Assembly (NCBI GenBank): GCA_932294295.1
Contig: OW028575.1
Coordinates: forward strand, 37,760,253 to 37,824,252
Direction: 5' to 3'
Origin: Alitta virens
Taxonomy: Eukaryota; Annelida; Polychaeta; Phyllodocida; Nereididae
DNA length: 64,000 nucleotides
The translations under genes and the position numbers were made by a program. The first letter of the stretch is position 1, and each line of letters opens with the position of its first letter. The notes under the pieces are model-generated. The model was given only the letters and a program-made list of their open reading frames with translations, was not told where the DNA came from and did not search any database. Shown here in pieces: positions 49,801-62,500 of this stretch.

Positions 49801-52708
49801 TAAATCTGTACTATCTAACGTTAATGACCTTTTGCAGTCTCCACCGTATGTAGTGTGGGAAAAATCCAAGGATGGAGGTTACCGTTACAACGGTGTCTTT
49901 TTTGAAGTTTTGGAGGAACTAAGCACAAGACTTGGATTCCAGTAAGTAGGCCTATAATGGTTGGGCAAAGCATCTTAAATCAGGCACACTATATACACTA
50001 GAAACTTTCATAAAATCTTAGCAATTTTTAAGTGTTCAAATGACCGACTATTCCCTTATCAACTATAGTCTGTCGGCATATCATTGAGACTGTTTGATTG
50101 ACTTCAGATTAAAGCTGGATTGTCACTCAGTAGTGGCCAAGATCTATTGCATGAATTCACTTCATTGTCTTCTTAATACTGATTACCGACCATCCAGAGC
50201 CTATAAAATTTCATGTCATAAAAAATCCAATATGTAAACAAACCAAGTGATGACGTCACAATGCTCAATAATGGGTGATGATGCTATTTCCATTGTATTT
50301 TCAATGTTTTGGTCTTGATTTCTTTTAATGTATCATTTCTTCTTTTTTGGAATTATTGCCTGATAGATTCATAAGCTTACACATATTAAGTGTGCCTTGA
50401 TCAAATAAGGTGATTTTCAATCATTTGATGAAGTTTTAGATTAAAACTGTGACTTCTGTGACGTTATAATCGAATTCAATCGTCAGTGACGTATTTTTCA
50501 TTGTATGTTTTTGTTACTTCATTAAATATTTTTTGCGGAAGCCAACAACATGTTTATTTCCCAGTGTTATTCCTATGGGTAGTTTGAAAACTGGTCAGAA
50601 CACAGGCAAAGAACGATTTGACCTCAATGTTGCTATGACATTCTGTCACCGGAGAAACAAAATGAGCCCTTATTTGTTTATCTAATCGAGGAAAATCAGT
50701 GTCTCAATAACAGGACGGACTAGTATAATAACGATTAAATTTTGACATTGGCCATAGGCGTCCATTGTCAAGCCGAGATCTAGCCAATGTCTAACCAATG
50801 TCTGACCGATGAGATGGATGTATGTAATCCGAGTTTTGTCTTCAGGTACCGGGTGCTCCCCCCTGTGGATGGCGTCTATGGTGCACCTCAGCCCAATGGC
50901 TCTTGGAATGGAATGATTGGAATGCTAATGCGCAATGTATGATAAGTAACTGCACTTCAAAGTGGCACTTACAGTTTCAGGTTTAATTCACACACAAGGT
51001 TTTGAGTACTTCTTTTTATTTATCAGGAGGTTCAGATTGTGATTGCACCAATGACTGTGACAGCAGAGCGGCTTTCGGTCGTTGATTTCTGTGAACCGAT
51101 AATGAATGATGGCGTTGGTATATTGATGCGCAGTCCCAACAGCGATGCCGACAAAGTGTTTCGCATATTCAAACCCTTTGAACCAGCTGTCTGGGTCACC
51201 ATGGTGCTAAGTATTCTCTTCATAGGAGGAGTTCTGCATTTTATTAACCACAGAACAACTGATATGTTGCCGAAAGGTCAAACCAGTGTCTCTTGGCGTG
51301 AAAGCTTGTGGGCCATCTACGCGCACTACATCGAGCAGAGCAATGACCTGATGCCAGAGTCAAACTCTGGCCGTGGCTTGATGATCTTCTGGTGGTTGTT
51401 TGTCATCATTATGTCTGCCTTCTACACTGCCAATCTGGTTGCCTTCCTGACCGTTTCATTGCCTAGCAAACCAATTAATGATCTGAAAGATTTGGCCGAG
51501 CCGTCTGCACCCCTGCAACCCCTTATTAAGAATGGAAGCAATCTGGTCACATTGTTCAAAGACAGCAAGCCAGACACAACCTACAAGCAGATCTGGTACA
51601 AAATAGATCAACAGATTCAATCAGGAGTCGTTCTTCCCACTGATAATGAAATGGCCTATGACACTCTACTCACTGGGGCTCCTTCTGCTTTCCTGATGGA
51701 CTCTAAGCAACTGCAGTACCGTGTAATGACTCATTAATTCGTTCAATCATCCATACTACTACTTACTGTTGAAAAGTAACATAATGTCGAAATAAGTGCA
51801 ACTGACATATCAGTCTTCTCAGCTATTTTACTTCTTTTATGCCCAGACTAGAACCATTCATTACTCGTAGAGATTCAGATAAAACACTAGGCTTTTTCTC
51901 TGCCATTTTACCATATACCTATAGGTGCCAGTAGTTTCGAAAAGATAGTAATAGAGGTGGTGTTTCCAATTGAAGATGGTGCAATATTTTCCTTTAGATG
52001 ATCCAAGAGTGTGGGAAATTCGTGATGGCAGATTCCACTTTCAACACAGCTGGCCTGGCATTTGCCTTTCAAAAAGGGTCACGTCTCATGGATGAGTTCT
52101 CTTTCAAGTAATAAGTGCTACATCATATTTATTTATTTATTCAAATATATTTTACATGGTTGGCATGAAAGACAGACGTGTGAACCTTATTAGTATCAAA
52201 TATGTAATTTCTAAAATGGCCACCCATTCGTAGCTCAAGGTGAAAATTTCCTCATTTAGCAAAAGTCGTGTTACAAGGTTGTTTAGTGAATCAACACATC
52301 CACCTTGCTATTGCACCCTGAGGGTTCGAGACATTTGTTCTAAATTTAATAAACTGGAAATATATGGCACTTAACAAACTTGGCCACTTTAACATTATAT
52401 AATATACTGATAATTGTTACAAAAATGGATGACTAAAGTGTTATATGTTGTCACTTTGCAGCATCATTCGCTTAAAAGAAACAGGACTGATTGAGCGATG
52501 GAGAGCAAGATGGTGGAGCTCCTCAGACTGCAGTGAACCCGAAGGACCAACAAGCACTGCCGAACCCTTGGATGTCCTCTCTATCACCAGTGTCTTTGTT
52601 GTTCTGGTTGTAGCGACTGTCCTCGGTTTTCTTGTCTTGATTGTCGAGCGCTTTATGAACACCAAGAAAGTCAATGCATGCAAACCCAGTGTCCTTACCA
52701 AGACTTAG
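43847..52708 (+). CDS. Ionotropic glutamate receptor A, complete, 13 exons
   Basis: Exons: 43847-43934, 44594-44737, 44883-45149, 46994-47187, 47581-47787, 48640-48732, 49124-49207, 49297-49518, 49838-49941, 50846-50936, 51027-51722, 51998-52107, 52462-52708. They total 2547 nt (848 residues) and every phase fits. Exon 1 is a signal peptide (LSSFLQFFGVLVC). The amino-terminal domain starts GIIEDNTNTS and ends YYWIIIND. The ligand-binding domain begins SPPYVVWEKS and has MTVTAERLSVVDFCEP. M1 is WVTMVLSILFIGGVLHF, the pore loop SLWAIYAHYIEQSNDL, and M3 FWWLFVIIMSAFYTANLVAF with YTANLVAFLTV in place of SYTANLAAFLT. The S2 lobe (DTLLTGAPSAFLMDS) is followed by M4 (SVFVVLVVATVLGFLVLIV). A plasma-membrane cation channel. 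It may be IR25/epsilon-like rather than AMPA/kainate. The donor of exon 5 (GTAGGG) is weak. Confidence 0.9.
44165..44425 (-). repeat. SINE copy, antisense, in intron 1 of receptor A
   Basis: The reverse complement shares the 3' body of the SINE at 12545 (tatgctgaggcaa, ggggtaaatgtg, cctcctatttctcacc, caagaacttgcttgagagg). It has a box-B-like ggttcaatcccag at about 44387-44402. Confidence 0.7.
44911..45062 (+). repeat. Exon segment duplicated in intron 3 (possible SINE)
   Basis: Inside receptor exon 3 the stretch gtcagtgtgttggactgtcc ... ttggcttcccctc recurs, diverged and with small deletions, at about 46464-46608 in intron 3. Both copies have tRNA-like features (box A ggtcagtgtgttgga, box B cctgggttgratgcccc). 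The exon copy is fully open in frame; the intron copy has stops. Confidence 0.75.
46464..46608 (+). repeat. Intronic copy of the exon 3 segment
   Basis: Partner of 44911-45062. Upstream and downstream flanks do not match the exon flanks. The homology ends at the ggcttcccctc words. Confidence 0.75.
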
Positions 52709-53307
52709 TGGATGTTCAAAACCAACTTTGGTTGGAGAGTGAAGGTTGGTTGCCTTGCTGTAGTGGTAATCCTATATCTAATGCTCAATGCTTTATTTAT
52801 TGACACTTATTACACAGATTGTGTATACTTCTTGACATTTGCCAGTCGTAACACTGCACTGAAGAGACCAAGCTTGCCTTTTATGAATAATTGTAATTGC
52901 AATACTTTGCACATGTCTATTATTTCAGCTGTGATCATATTGTCATGCAACGTTTGTAAACTGTTGTGAATATAATGTTTCTTACATTTTGATCAATATT
53001 AATTATGCATATCGATCTCTGTCATAGATCTCACATTGTCAAGTGAAATACTTACATTTTTCCACAGCTGGTGCACCTGTGCACACTCTTGTCTAGAATA
53101 ATAAAATTTTCAAATCTTTATAGTTTCATCCAACAAATCTTTCAGTAGTATTTACAAACTGTGGTTGAATATGTCTTTGGATGGAATAAAGGGAAAACAC
53201 ATGTACAAACAACAGGTGACTGGTGTACACATAGTGGCTAATGCCCCGTCTAGTTCCTCTGAAGGCTTTGAGTTTACACACTCGTGTAAGAGTGCATTTG
53301 TGCATGA
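52709..53307. other. 3' flank of receptor A
   Basis: AT-rich, presumably the 3' UTR; ataataaaat at 53098-53107 offers a poly(A) signal. No other gene recognised. Confidence 0.45.
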
Positions 53308-54460
53308 TGAGTCATCAGTGACGCAAATCCCTATCTTTTCCATTGCTAATCTGTATGCTGTATGATGACTCATGATAGGCAGCAGGTCTGAAGATGTGTC
53401 ATAACCATATAATGCACCTTGAAGTCTATAATAATGCTGACCCGCATTCTAAGCTGAGAGGTGTGCAGTTGCAAAATGAAGGCTTATCCCAGTACTTGTT
53501 GTGACTGATCCATATCATCAGTGGGCAGAGCAGCTGGCCTCTTGGTGTAAAAAAGCCAGACAGGCCTTATATATAAATATGACAGCTGCTTCTGGTCCAT
53601 GATGAGTCATCATATTGATGTGATTACAGTTATAAGTCACCAAGTTAACATGGGACACATAGGAACATGACTCATCATGCTCACTTTTCAGTTACCAAAA
53701 AAGCAAAAGTCTTCACTATTACACATATTACAGTAACTCTTGTCTTTTTACATGAATCAAGCCTGTTGTCCCTGGGCACTATCCATGAGCTATTTCTCAA
53801 CCGTATGTTTGTTTAATGACACAGGTGGTGCTTGTATTTGGGGCCTACGCTGGGGCAATAAAAGACTCACCATTGGGTTCGAATTATGATTTGGACTTCA
53901 AGCCTAGTCATCATTACATGTATGTTTGCCTTTGACCGCTGGTCGTACAAGGTCGTACAAGGTCGTACAAGGTCGTACAAGGTCGTACAAGGTCGTACAA
54001 GGTCGTACAAGGCCATACAGGGTCATACAAGGTAATACAAGGTAATACAAGGTGACCAAGTTTCAGACCAGTACAGATTTTCACTGCTAGATTTCACTCA
54101 TTCCTTTTGATACAGAAACAATAAATTTAAGCTGATTTATTGTTAATTGGCGAAGAGCACTAGATCAAGTTGCCCATTGAAGTGGAACCCAACATCAGTG
54201 AAGCAAAGCATGATGTCTGACCTGTTACAGTTGTTGGAATTGATATGTAAACTTTCATTCACATTCAAAGTTTAAGTTGCCTTGATGACTCATACTAGCA
54301 TGCATGGCAATGGATTACCTATGATTATTCTGCATTCACTGAACTGTGTCACAAGGTATAGCTAAAGTGACACCACCTGCCCTCTAGTGATAGAAAACTC
54401 CGGTAACAGTGGTTGACCTTTCAGTGGCTGCAAGATGAGTCATAACTACTTTATGAGTCA
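53308..54460. promoter_or_regulatory. Cluster of seven AP-1-type sites (TGASTCA)
   Basis: Seven exact TGA(G/C)TCA words at 53308, 53366, 53603, 53668, 54286, 54436 and 54454, most extended as ATGA-S-TCAT. Lies between the two receptor genes. May be an enhancer or the footprint of a degenerate repeat. Confidence 0.45.
53941..54050 (+). repeat. 10-bp tandem repeat (ggtcgtacaa), 11 units
   Basis: Seven perfect units followed by four variants (ggccatacag, ggtcatacaa, ggtaatacaa twice). A preceding partial unit starts near 53937. Confidence 0.97.
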
Positions 54461-54923
54461 TCATGGGATAGAACAGCTATAACAGAACATGTAGTTCATC
54501 AATGCACTTTTTAGCAGAGGAAGACAGGAAAAGATTACATATCAATTCTACCAACTGTAATAGCTCACGAAATAAAGTTAAAATGTGATGTTCCAGGCAA
54601 TTTCAATGTAAACAAAATTTACACGTTTGCATATAACTTTCATGTGAGTAAACTCATATTTTAACAATGATTGATGAACCAATCTGTGCCTTATTTACAG
54701 TTTAATTAAGACCCATTTATGATCATAGTACGTGTTACATTCACATAATTTTCATGTTATTGAAACAATTTTTCAATTGAATAATTGTTGTTGAAAATAC
54801 TCCACACTTATTCACTTATCAGGTCGGCACCACATCCACAGATATTTAGGAAATATACATGTCTATTTTATTGACCGCTTGTGCTAAACATTCGCGCGTT
54901 TTCATTGATCACTCGCTATACAC

Positions 54924-55282
54924 TGTGTGTCGTCACCTCACAGCCCAGTGACCTTATTATTTACATCTTTTGCTCGTTTACTCATCTTATGTAAATTAAT
55001 GAATTTCTCTTATAGGCTGGCTTATGGTATTAAAGGTTTAACAATGAAATTACAGAATAATTAGATGTTCATGTGCGGAGTTCATGCAATTCTTGTTCTG
55101 ACAAGTAAGCAATTCAAAAATATTGCCTAAATTCAAAAAATATGAATCCATCTCTCTTGTATTTGTAATAGAAGATTTCTTAAGTATATACTCAGCCTAT
55201 CAGTTTAACCAATCATTTTGTTCAAATAGGTAAACTAGCAAAGAATTAAGTAGGTCGCTGGGCTGTGAGGTGACGACACACA
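54924..55282. mobile_element. MITE with imperfect ~60-bp inverted ends
   Basis: Left end tgtgtgtcgtcacctcacag (54924 on) and right end ctgtgaggtgacgacacaca (to 55282) are inverted copies. Similarity continues inward for roughly 60 bp (gcccagtgacct / aggtcgctgggc). There is no coding capacity, so it is a non-autonomous DNA transposon of about 360 bp. Confidence 0.75.
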
Positions 55283-56548
55283 TATATTTACTGTCACTGC
55301 ACAGACACTGTTTGCCAAAGACATGTGCAAATATCTTGGCTGCCCACCTGAGCCATCTGATGATTTTACAAGTCGCCTTTCCAAATCTTGTTGGTCAGGT
55401 TTTCTTGTATCTTATCTGCTCTATCAGGAAGTTTGACAGGTGATATAAATGAGATATATGTGAAACTGGTCACCAGCTAATTCAGTGTAGATAGGAAAAT
55501 TCAGCTGTCATGCAGACAAAATGATAGGAATCACATTTATCTAATAGGTTGGATCTTTCTTGCCTGAGAACAAGACACCGCCAATTTCGATTTTCAGTTG
55601 CCCAGTGAGATTGGTGCTGTACTTGGGGCTGTGATGGAAACTGGGGCTCGGGGCCAGACAATGGGAAGATCTGATATCTGATTGTAAACATATTTGTTTT
55701 CGTAAAACTTCTTTTAAATGACCACCCATAACTCTAGATACAAATTACCTCATTAGCCAAGTTGTGTTACTAGCTCATTCAGAAAAGCGATGACATAGCT
55801 TGGTTCTAAGTTGGTTGTGTGGTGGTGAAATAATGAGAAAACATCCACCTTGCCTTTCGCCTGACTTGAACCACTGTCTGAAGTTGTGATGCTATTTTCC
55901 TTTTAGCTGAGCCTTAATCTGAAGTTGCAGTGCTGTTTTTTTGGGTCTCATCCCGAAGTTTGCAATGTGATGTTGTTTTTAGCGGAGCCTTAATCTAAAG
56001 TTGCAATCGTATGTTGTTTTTAGCAAATCCTCAGTGTGAAGTTGCAATGCCATGTGGTTTTTTGATGGGCCATAATCTGAAGTTGGAATGCTATGTTTTT
56101 TTTGACAGCCAGAATCTGGAAAGAAAGTTCAGGTATGGACTGCTTGCTCTTACGCTTCTCCTCCACCGAAATATGTGGCTCATCCTTACAAAACCACACT
56201 CGATTCAGCTCAAAGATTGACAGGCATTGATTCCTATTGACCTGTGGCATTCATTTTTCATGAGCAAACTGTTGTCTTTTTTGTTTGCCCTTCTTTTCCT
56301 CGGTGTGTGCTTTGCAAATCCCGGCTGCAAATGGACCCTCGTGTTTACCTGTGTTTACATCAATTGGTTTGCTGGAGTTTTCCAATGTGCTTCTGTCATG
56401 AGCCTTTGTGTACCAAGCTCTGCAGGTTTCAATATTATGGATTGGGGCTAGTTGCGGCATCGCCATACAACAGGTGAGAAGGGGAGACAGGTGAAGACAT
56501 AGGACAGGTGAACAGGACTATTAAGGAGGAAAAGGGAGGAAATTTAAG
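55283..56548. other. Spacer before receptor B
   Basis: No exon supported. A loosely repeated phrase (tctgaagttgcaatgctatgtt variants) recurs about five times at 55900-56100. Promoter of receptor B expected near 56450-56548. Confidence 0.45.
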
Positions 56549-59500
56549 ATGACCTCAGGTCAAATATTGGTTGTTCTTTTACTACAGGTGGTCCTGTCTT
56601 CCACCAAGACACCTATCCGTAAGTGTTTCTGGCTTTGCTGTTAATTAATTGATTGATGAATTATATTCAAATATTCACGATAGCAATTTAGATAAACACT
56701 CTTTTTTTACAGTTTGCCAAGATGATAACATTTTAATAAAATATATAATATAGAATGATAAAGGACTTAAATGCCAATCAAATACAGTAGATAAAAACAT
56801 GTTACATTAATGATGCTTTTTTAGAGCACCCTTGAGTGCTGAGAAGAATTGCCTCAAAGGTATTTCAGTTTTGAAAGGTTCTTCAGAGGTGCTCAGCTTC
56901 AGTCTAGAAAAATTGAGCAGGAATGAAAATCAAACACTGGTTGTCCACACAGAAAGCAGCAGTTCTATTTATAATTTCTGTTAGCTGGCCAGTAATTAAT
57001 GGGCTTAATTGCCATTCAAAGCCATACGTTGTCTGTAGCTGATTGGGTGACACTGGCTTGTGAATACCATGGGCACAACCTACATTTCGAATCCATTGTT
57101 TTTTTGGAGTGGCTGGAGTCTTTTTATATTTCTTACTGATTTTGAGTAATATATGTATATAAAAGGTATTTCAAAAACCTCAAGGTACCTTGAATACTAT
57201 GCTATAGAGTTCATCCAAAATACCCTAGTGGTGGGTGCCATATGGGACCTTTCAGGGTTGTATTTAGCTGAAAAACCCAGTTTGGTTCTAAGTGGCACCT
57301 TTTTTTTTTGAGTGTACGGAAGAGTGATCGAAATGATCCCCTTAAAATAATTTGGCATATAATTTTATTGACGACTAGCTTCATCAAAAAGAAATTCTGA
57401 TGAGTCAAAAATCATGTTTTGTTTTTAAAATAAAATCTATATCAATATGCGAGATTTGTGATATCTGTTTGAAGCTTAAATAGCTTGAATACCAACTTTC
57501 TCTTCTAGTGGTTGTATATGATGAAAGGTCCAGTCAGCTACAGGACTTCGTTGATGCCAGGTCATCGACTCTGTTCCCTGACCTCCATGTGTCCCACAAG
57601 GTCATCAATGACACTGCAGTCTTTTCACAATTAAATTCAGGTAGGGGTCGTATTAGAAAAGTTGTATCATACATAAAAATTATAATCTTAATATTTCATA
57701 ACCTTCTGAAGGTAATTACGTAACACGTATCAAAATGAGTAGAATTCAGGTACATTGTGAAATATTTGACAGGTAAAAGCATGATAAATGTAGTTCAACA
57801 TGGAAACATCCTACTTTTTTTTTTCTCGAAGCAAGGTACACTCAGTCCCGAATTCATAGATTTGAAAACTAAACTCAAGAGGACATCTAATTAAATGAGA
57901 GATATACATGACCTTTGAAGCGTAGTTTCCAAGCATAGAGAATATATATGTCTGCAAAATGTTAATTTTTTTCCATTCTAAGTATGCACTGGGCAAGGAC
58001 AGTGGGCTGCAATCCTGGACCTGACAGGCGCAAGGCATTGTGGGTTAGGGCATGTGGCAGCAGCATCAGACATGGCCTATTTGTCCATCTCAGACGCCCC
58101 CTGTCGACTGGGGCTTGAAGATGACAAAAAAGAGATCTACCTGTCTCTGGTAGCACCTGATCAGATGTATCTAGATGCCCTGACTACAACAGCAACTGAT
58201 TTGATCCACATCACATCCTACAACATTGCCATTTTCTATGACGAAAGTTTCTGTAAGAATTTAGCAATTTTTGAAACTTGTGCATTTCATGTATCCTATG
58301 GCCCTACTATCGGCGGGGTAGGTTGAGCCTTTGGCTTAATGTTATATATTAGTTTCTTTTTGGGCAAGAAGAACCACATCTCAGGCAGATGCTTTGATGA
58401 AATAAGTTAAGCCACTGGCCTGAGAGAGCCAAACTTACAAATGCAACCATGATAAAACGTGAATATTCTTTGTTGTTAGAGCTGACTGTAACAAGGGGTG
58501 GCTCATCTTACTATCCCAGATAACATGTCACATCAGCTAGACATAGACTAATGTTGGCCCAATGTTGACCCAATGTTGCTAATATTGACCCTATGTTGGC
58601 CCAATGTTGACCCGATGTTGGCCTGATGTTGGCTGATATTGACCCGGTCCGGCAACTAATCTGGGAAGTGCGTTGCTCAACATACAACACTTTCTCCTAA
58701 TGGGGCTCCATGAAAAATAAAAGTCATATCCATATCCATAATCCACATTATACATATTGCGCATTACTATGTATATCCCTCTCTGTTTCAGCTAACATTA
58801 TCCCCACAGTGTTTGTAGGAGACAAGGATGTGTTTTACTACCTGGTCAAGATGGCGGATGAAAATGACAAGATTTCTTCCCAGTTACAAAACATTCGCAA
58901 AGACATGTCTGTCCGAGTTTTCATTGTGCTGGCTAGCTTTGGAAATACAGAGAAGTTGCTAAAAATTGTTTGTATATCTGTATTGTTTCTCTTACAGTGT
59001 ATTTCAGACTTGGAAACTAAGCTGCAGAGGACGTCATGTGAATACAGGAATCACATTGGCCACGAGATTGCCTTGGCCAATAGGTGTCCTGGATTCACAT
59101 GACTTCCTCTGCAGTTCAGTTTCCAAATCTATGTAAACATCTATAAGACCACTGTTTGTAACATTTCATATAAGTCCTAAATCCAAAGTAGCCATGCTTA
59201 GTTGAAATGGTAAATATAATTTAACTCTTGATTAGGGTCACCATTGATCCATACCAAAGTAGCCAAAATAATGAGATGGTCTTTATTAAGAGGGAGATCA
59301 GGTGGTGTCTAAGTCAAATTTAGTGACTATAAATCAATATCTTGTTGATTGGAGTGCCAAGTCATGCATTTGGCTGCCATTTCATCAGGGCATACTGCAC
59401 AGCAATTGAATAGTGTCCATATGAGCTGACTATTGGGTGTCTGTAGAAACCAGACATTAGCTCATCAGCTAGCCAAAATTAGAACGATCTGCCATGCTGT

Positions 59501-62500
59501 TATGGATTATGTATGAAGATTAAGCCAATATTAAGTGGCAATTATTTAGAAATGGCCTTCAGTCTGTAATAGTGTGGTGCCGTGGCCTAGTGGGTCGTGG
59601 GTTCAAGCCCAGTCATGGCAAGGAAGAACTGCTTCACTCCACCCAGGTGCAAATGGGTACTTGGCTATAGGCAGAGATGGCGATTGTAGATCGCTTAGTC
59701 TGTGCATGCAGGTGCTGGCTGCCCAGCTGTATACTCTCCGCCGGAGTCCCCGGGGAGTGGTGAAAGGCTCATGCTTAAACAGGCCTGCCAAGGTGTATTT
59801 GTAAAGTTGGTTGAGACCGCCTGAGCGGGAATTAGCTATAAAAAATATATTAAAATACATTTAATATAATTTTAAAATTTCTGTTCAGGCTGTTGAAAAG
59901 GAGATGACTGCTTCTTTCTACTACTGGCTGGTTGTGACCAAAGATGTGATGTACACTTCATTGCCAACATTCTGTGGTGATTGTAAGACTACTGTCACAT
60001 TTTCTCACATGATGAGTCAAGGTGAACTTAGTGCAAATTTAGGAAGCTCATTCGAACTCATTGATGAAGAACTGGTGGTTAGTATTCGCATATTTACTTA
60101 TCATATATGAATTACTGCATTTTTAAAATGTTTACACCATGCAAGTATCAATAACAAACCAAGCGAAAAAAACAGAAGAAATGTGCATACTTTTACCAAT
60201 GCCAAAAAGTTCTCAAGGATCCTGGATAAATGTTGTATCACCCCTAAAATCGTTTAACTAGTGTTCCTGTTCTGCCCACTGAAATTCACCCAAATCCATC
60301 TATAACTTTTGAGATATTCTGCAAGCAAACAACTTGCACACTCTACCCTTTAAAGTCCTGGTCCTCCTCATAGCAAATAAAGGGTGGTTACACTGTGGGT
60401 GAAGACATTAAAATTGGGATTTAATAGGCTCACTGAGAAAGATATTAAATCCCATAGGCTCACTCAAACAGATATTAAATCCCATAGGCTCACTCTCAGA
60501 CAGATATTAAATCCCATAGGCTTACTCAGAGACATTAAATCCCATAGGCTCACTCAAACAGATATTAAATCCCATAGGCTCACTCTCAGACAGATATTAA
60601 ATCCCATAGGCTCACTCAGAGACATTAAATCCCATAGGCTCACTCAAACAGACATTAAATCTCCTAGATTCACTCAGACAGACATTAAATCCCATAGGCT
60701 CACTCAAACAGACATTAAATCCCATAGGCTTGCTCAAACAGACCTTAAATCCCATAGGCTTGCTCAAACAGATATTAAATCCCATAGACTCACTTCACTG
60801 GGTGCCATACCTATAGCACCGACATACATGGTGTACCTTACTGGTTAGCAAGTGACAAACTTACTGCAGATAATCAAACTACAAATGTTTGTGAAAATAT
60901 TACTTTGGATGTGGTAGTAGTATTAACAAACTACAGCATGTACATTGATTTATTCAGAATATCGCGGTGAACATCCATGATTCTCTGAGTGTCATACAAC
61001 ACTTTGTCCAGAGTCAGAAACCCAAGTCTGTCAAGATCAACTGCTCCGCAAAAGACATTTCGGAATCCGGCACATTTCTCAAGTTTGCTCAGAGCTTGAA
61101 ATCAGTAAGTGTTGTTCAGCTTACTTATTGAATCAGACCAGATCTACCAAAGTGTTTAATAAAAAGATTTTTAGCCCTGATCATTAGCATGGCAGTATGG
61201 AAATAATTCTTCTGATATTGTTAGTTACCTGAGTGTTATAACCCTTCAGTTTCTTTTTGGCTTGTGGAAGTTTAAGAATCAGTTGTAATTTGGTGTATTT
61301 CATATATTGATGCACAACGCAGAAAATAATTCAGTTTCCACATAAAACTGATTGTATCTATGGTTTATTTTTCTAGAAACAGGAAGGAGTCTTAGGCCCT
61401 GTTGGAATTGATGCCGTTACTAACAAACCCATTCTCACTCTGAACGTCACTCGTACAGGAGGCAATGAATATTCCCAAGTGAGCATATATTAATTTATTA
61501 CAGCATAACTCTATTGTTTTAAAGCAGAAGCAGCTGAGACATCTAATGGCTGCTGGCTCAAGGTCCTATGTTCGAATTCCAATCTGGCCCTTCCTCTTGA
61601 GCAAATCTTGGCTAGATGTTTGTCGCATGATGTTATATTGGTGGTATTTTGCACTGATTGTCTATGTTGGGGCTAGTAAAAACCCCACCCATTGGGTAAA
61701 TAAGTAATGCGCTTCGAGCGAAGAATCTGGTTTGAACCCCAAGATAACCAAGCCTCATCATTTCGTCATTACATCTGCCACCGGCAACTAGTAATTTAAG
61801 ATGACTTAGCTTAGTATCTGTGCATCACTCTAAAAAAATAACTTCCCACTATATCGGACAAACTTTGTCCGATTTCATACAAAGAAGTTGTGTTGCTTGG
61901 TGTCCACTCAATCAGTTGTCAATGATGTGGACATCCAGATGTATATTCTGTTTTGTATGATATTTATGCGAGAGAGTGTTTGTGCTGAAAAATTTCGCTG
62001 TCACGTTATGAAAATTACCTTGTATGACTGTCCCTGCACGAGACCCTAAATGGAACTGTTTGGCTATAGCTGGCTACTCAAAGTCAGATCTAAAAGTGCA
62101 TGCAGCACAATTTGGTGCATAAGTTGAGAGTGGGCTGACATGCTATTTGACCACTGTGGGCCAACCTGCCATTGGCAAAAAGTAGGCCAATATCAGGCTA
62201 ATGTTGGGTTGGCATGCTAAAAGGCCTATATGACAAAGGGCTGACCTGCCGTAGGTCAAATGTGAGCTGAACTGGGCCAACATTGGGCCAATATCGGGCC
62301 ACTGCTTGACCAATGTTAGGCCAGCTTTAGGTTTGACATGTCCTTTGGCCAACAATGAGCCCATATGTAAGTGGTCCTAAATGTCAATGGACAAAACTAG
62401 GCAACTGACATTGGGCCAACATTGGAACAACATGAGGTGAACTTCGATATGTCATTTGACCAACAGCGGGCCTGACAGTGGGCTTACCTGCCATTGGCCA

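Noticed and set aside
58961..58975. Minor-class (AT-AC) intron donor after receptor B exon 4
   Set aside because: The U12 donor consensus is absent; a weak GTTTGT donor at 58968 keeps phase and is simpler.
60417..60795. CRISPR-like array
   Set aside because: Units are contiguous with no unique spacers, in an animal intron; ordinary minisatellite.
60384..60848. 154-residue plus-strand frame with DIKSHRLTQT repeats
   Set aside because: Entirely made of a 30-bp minisatellite inside an intron.
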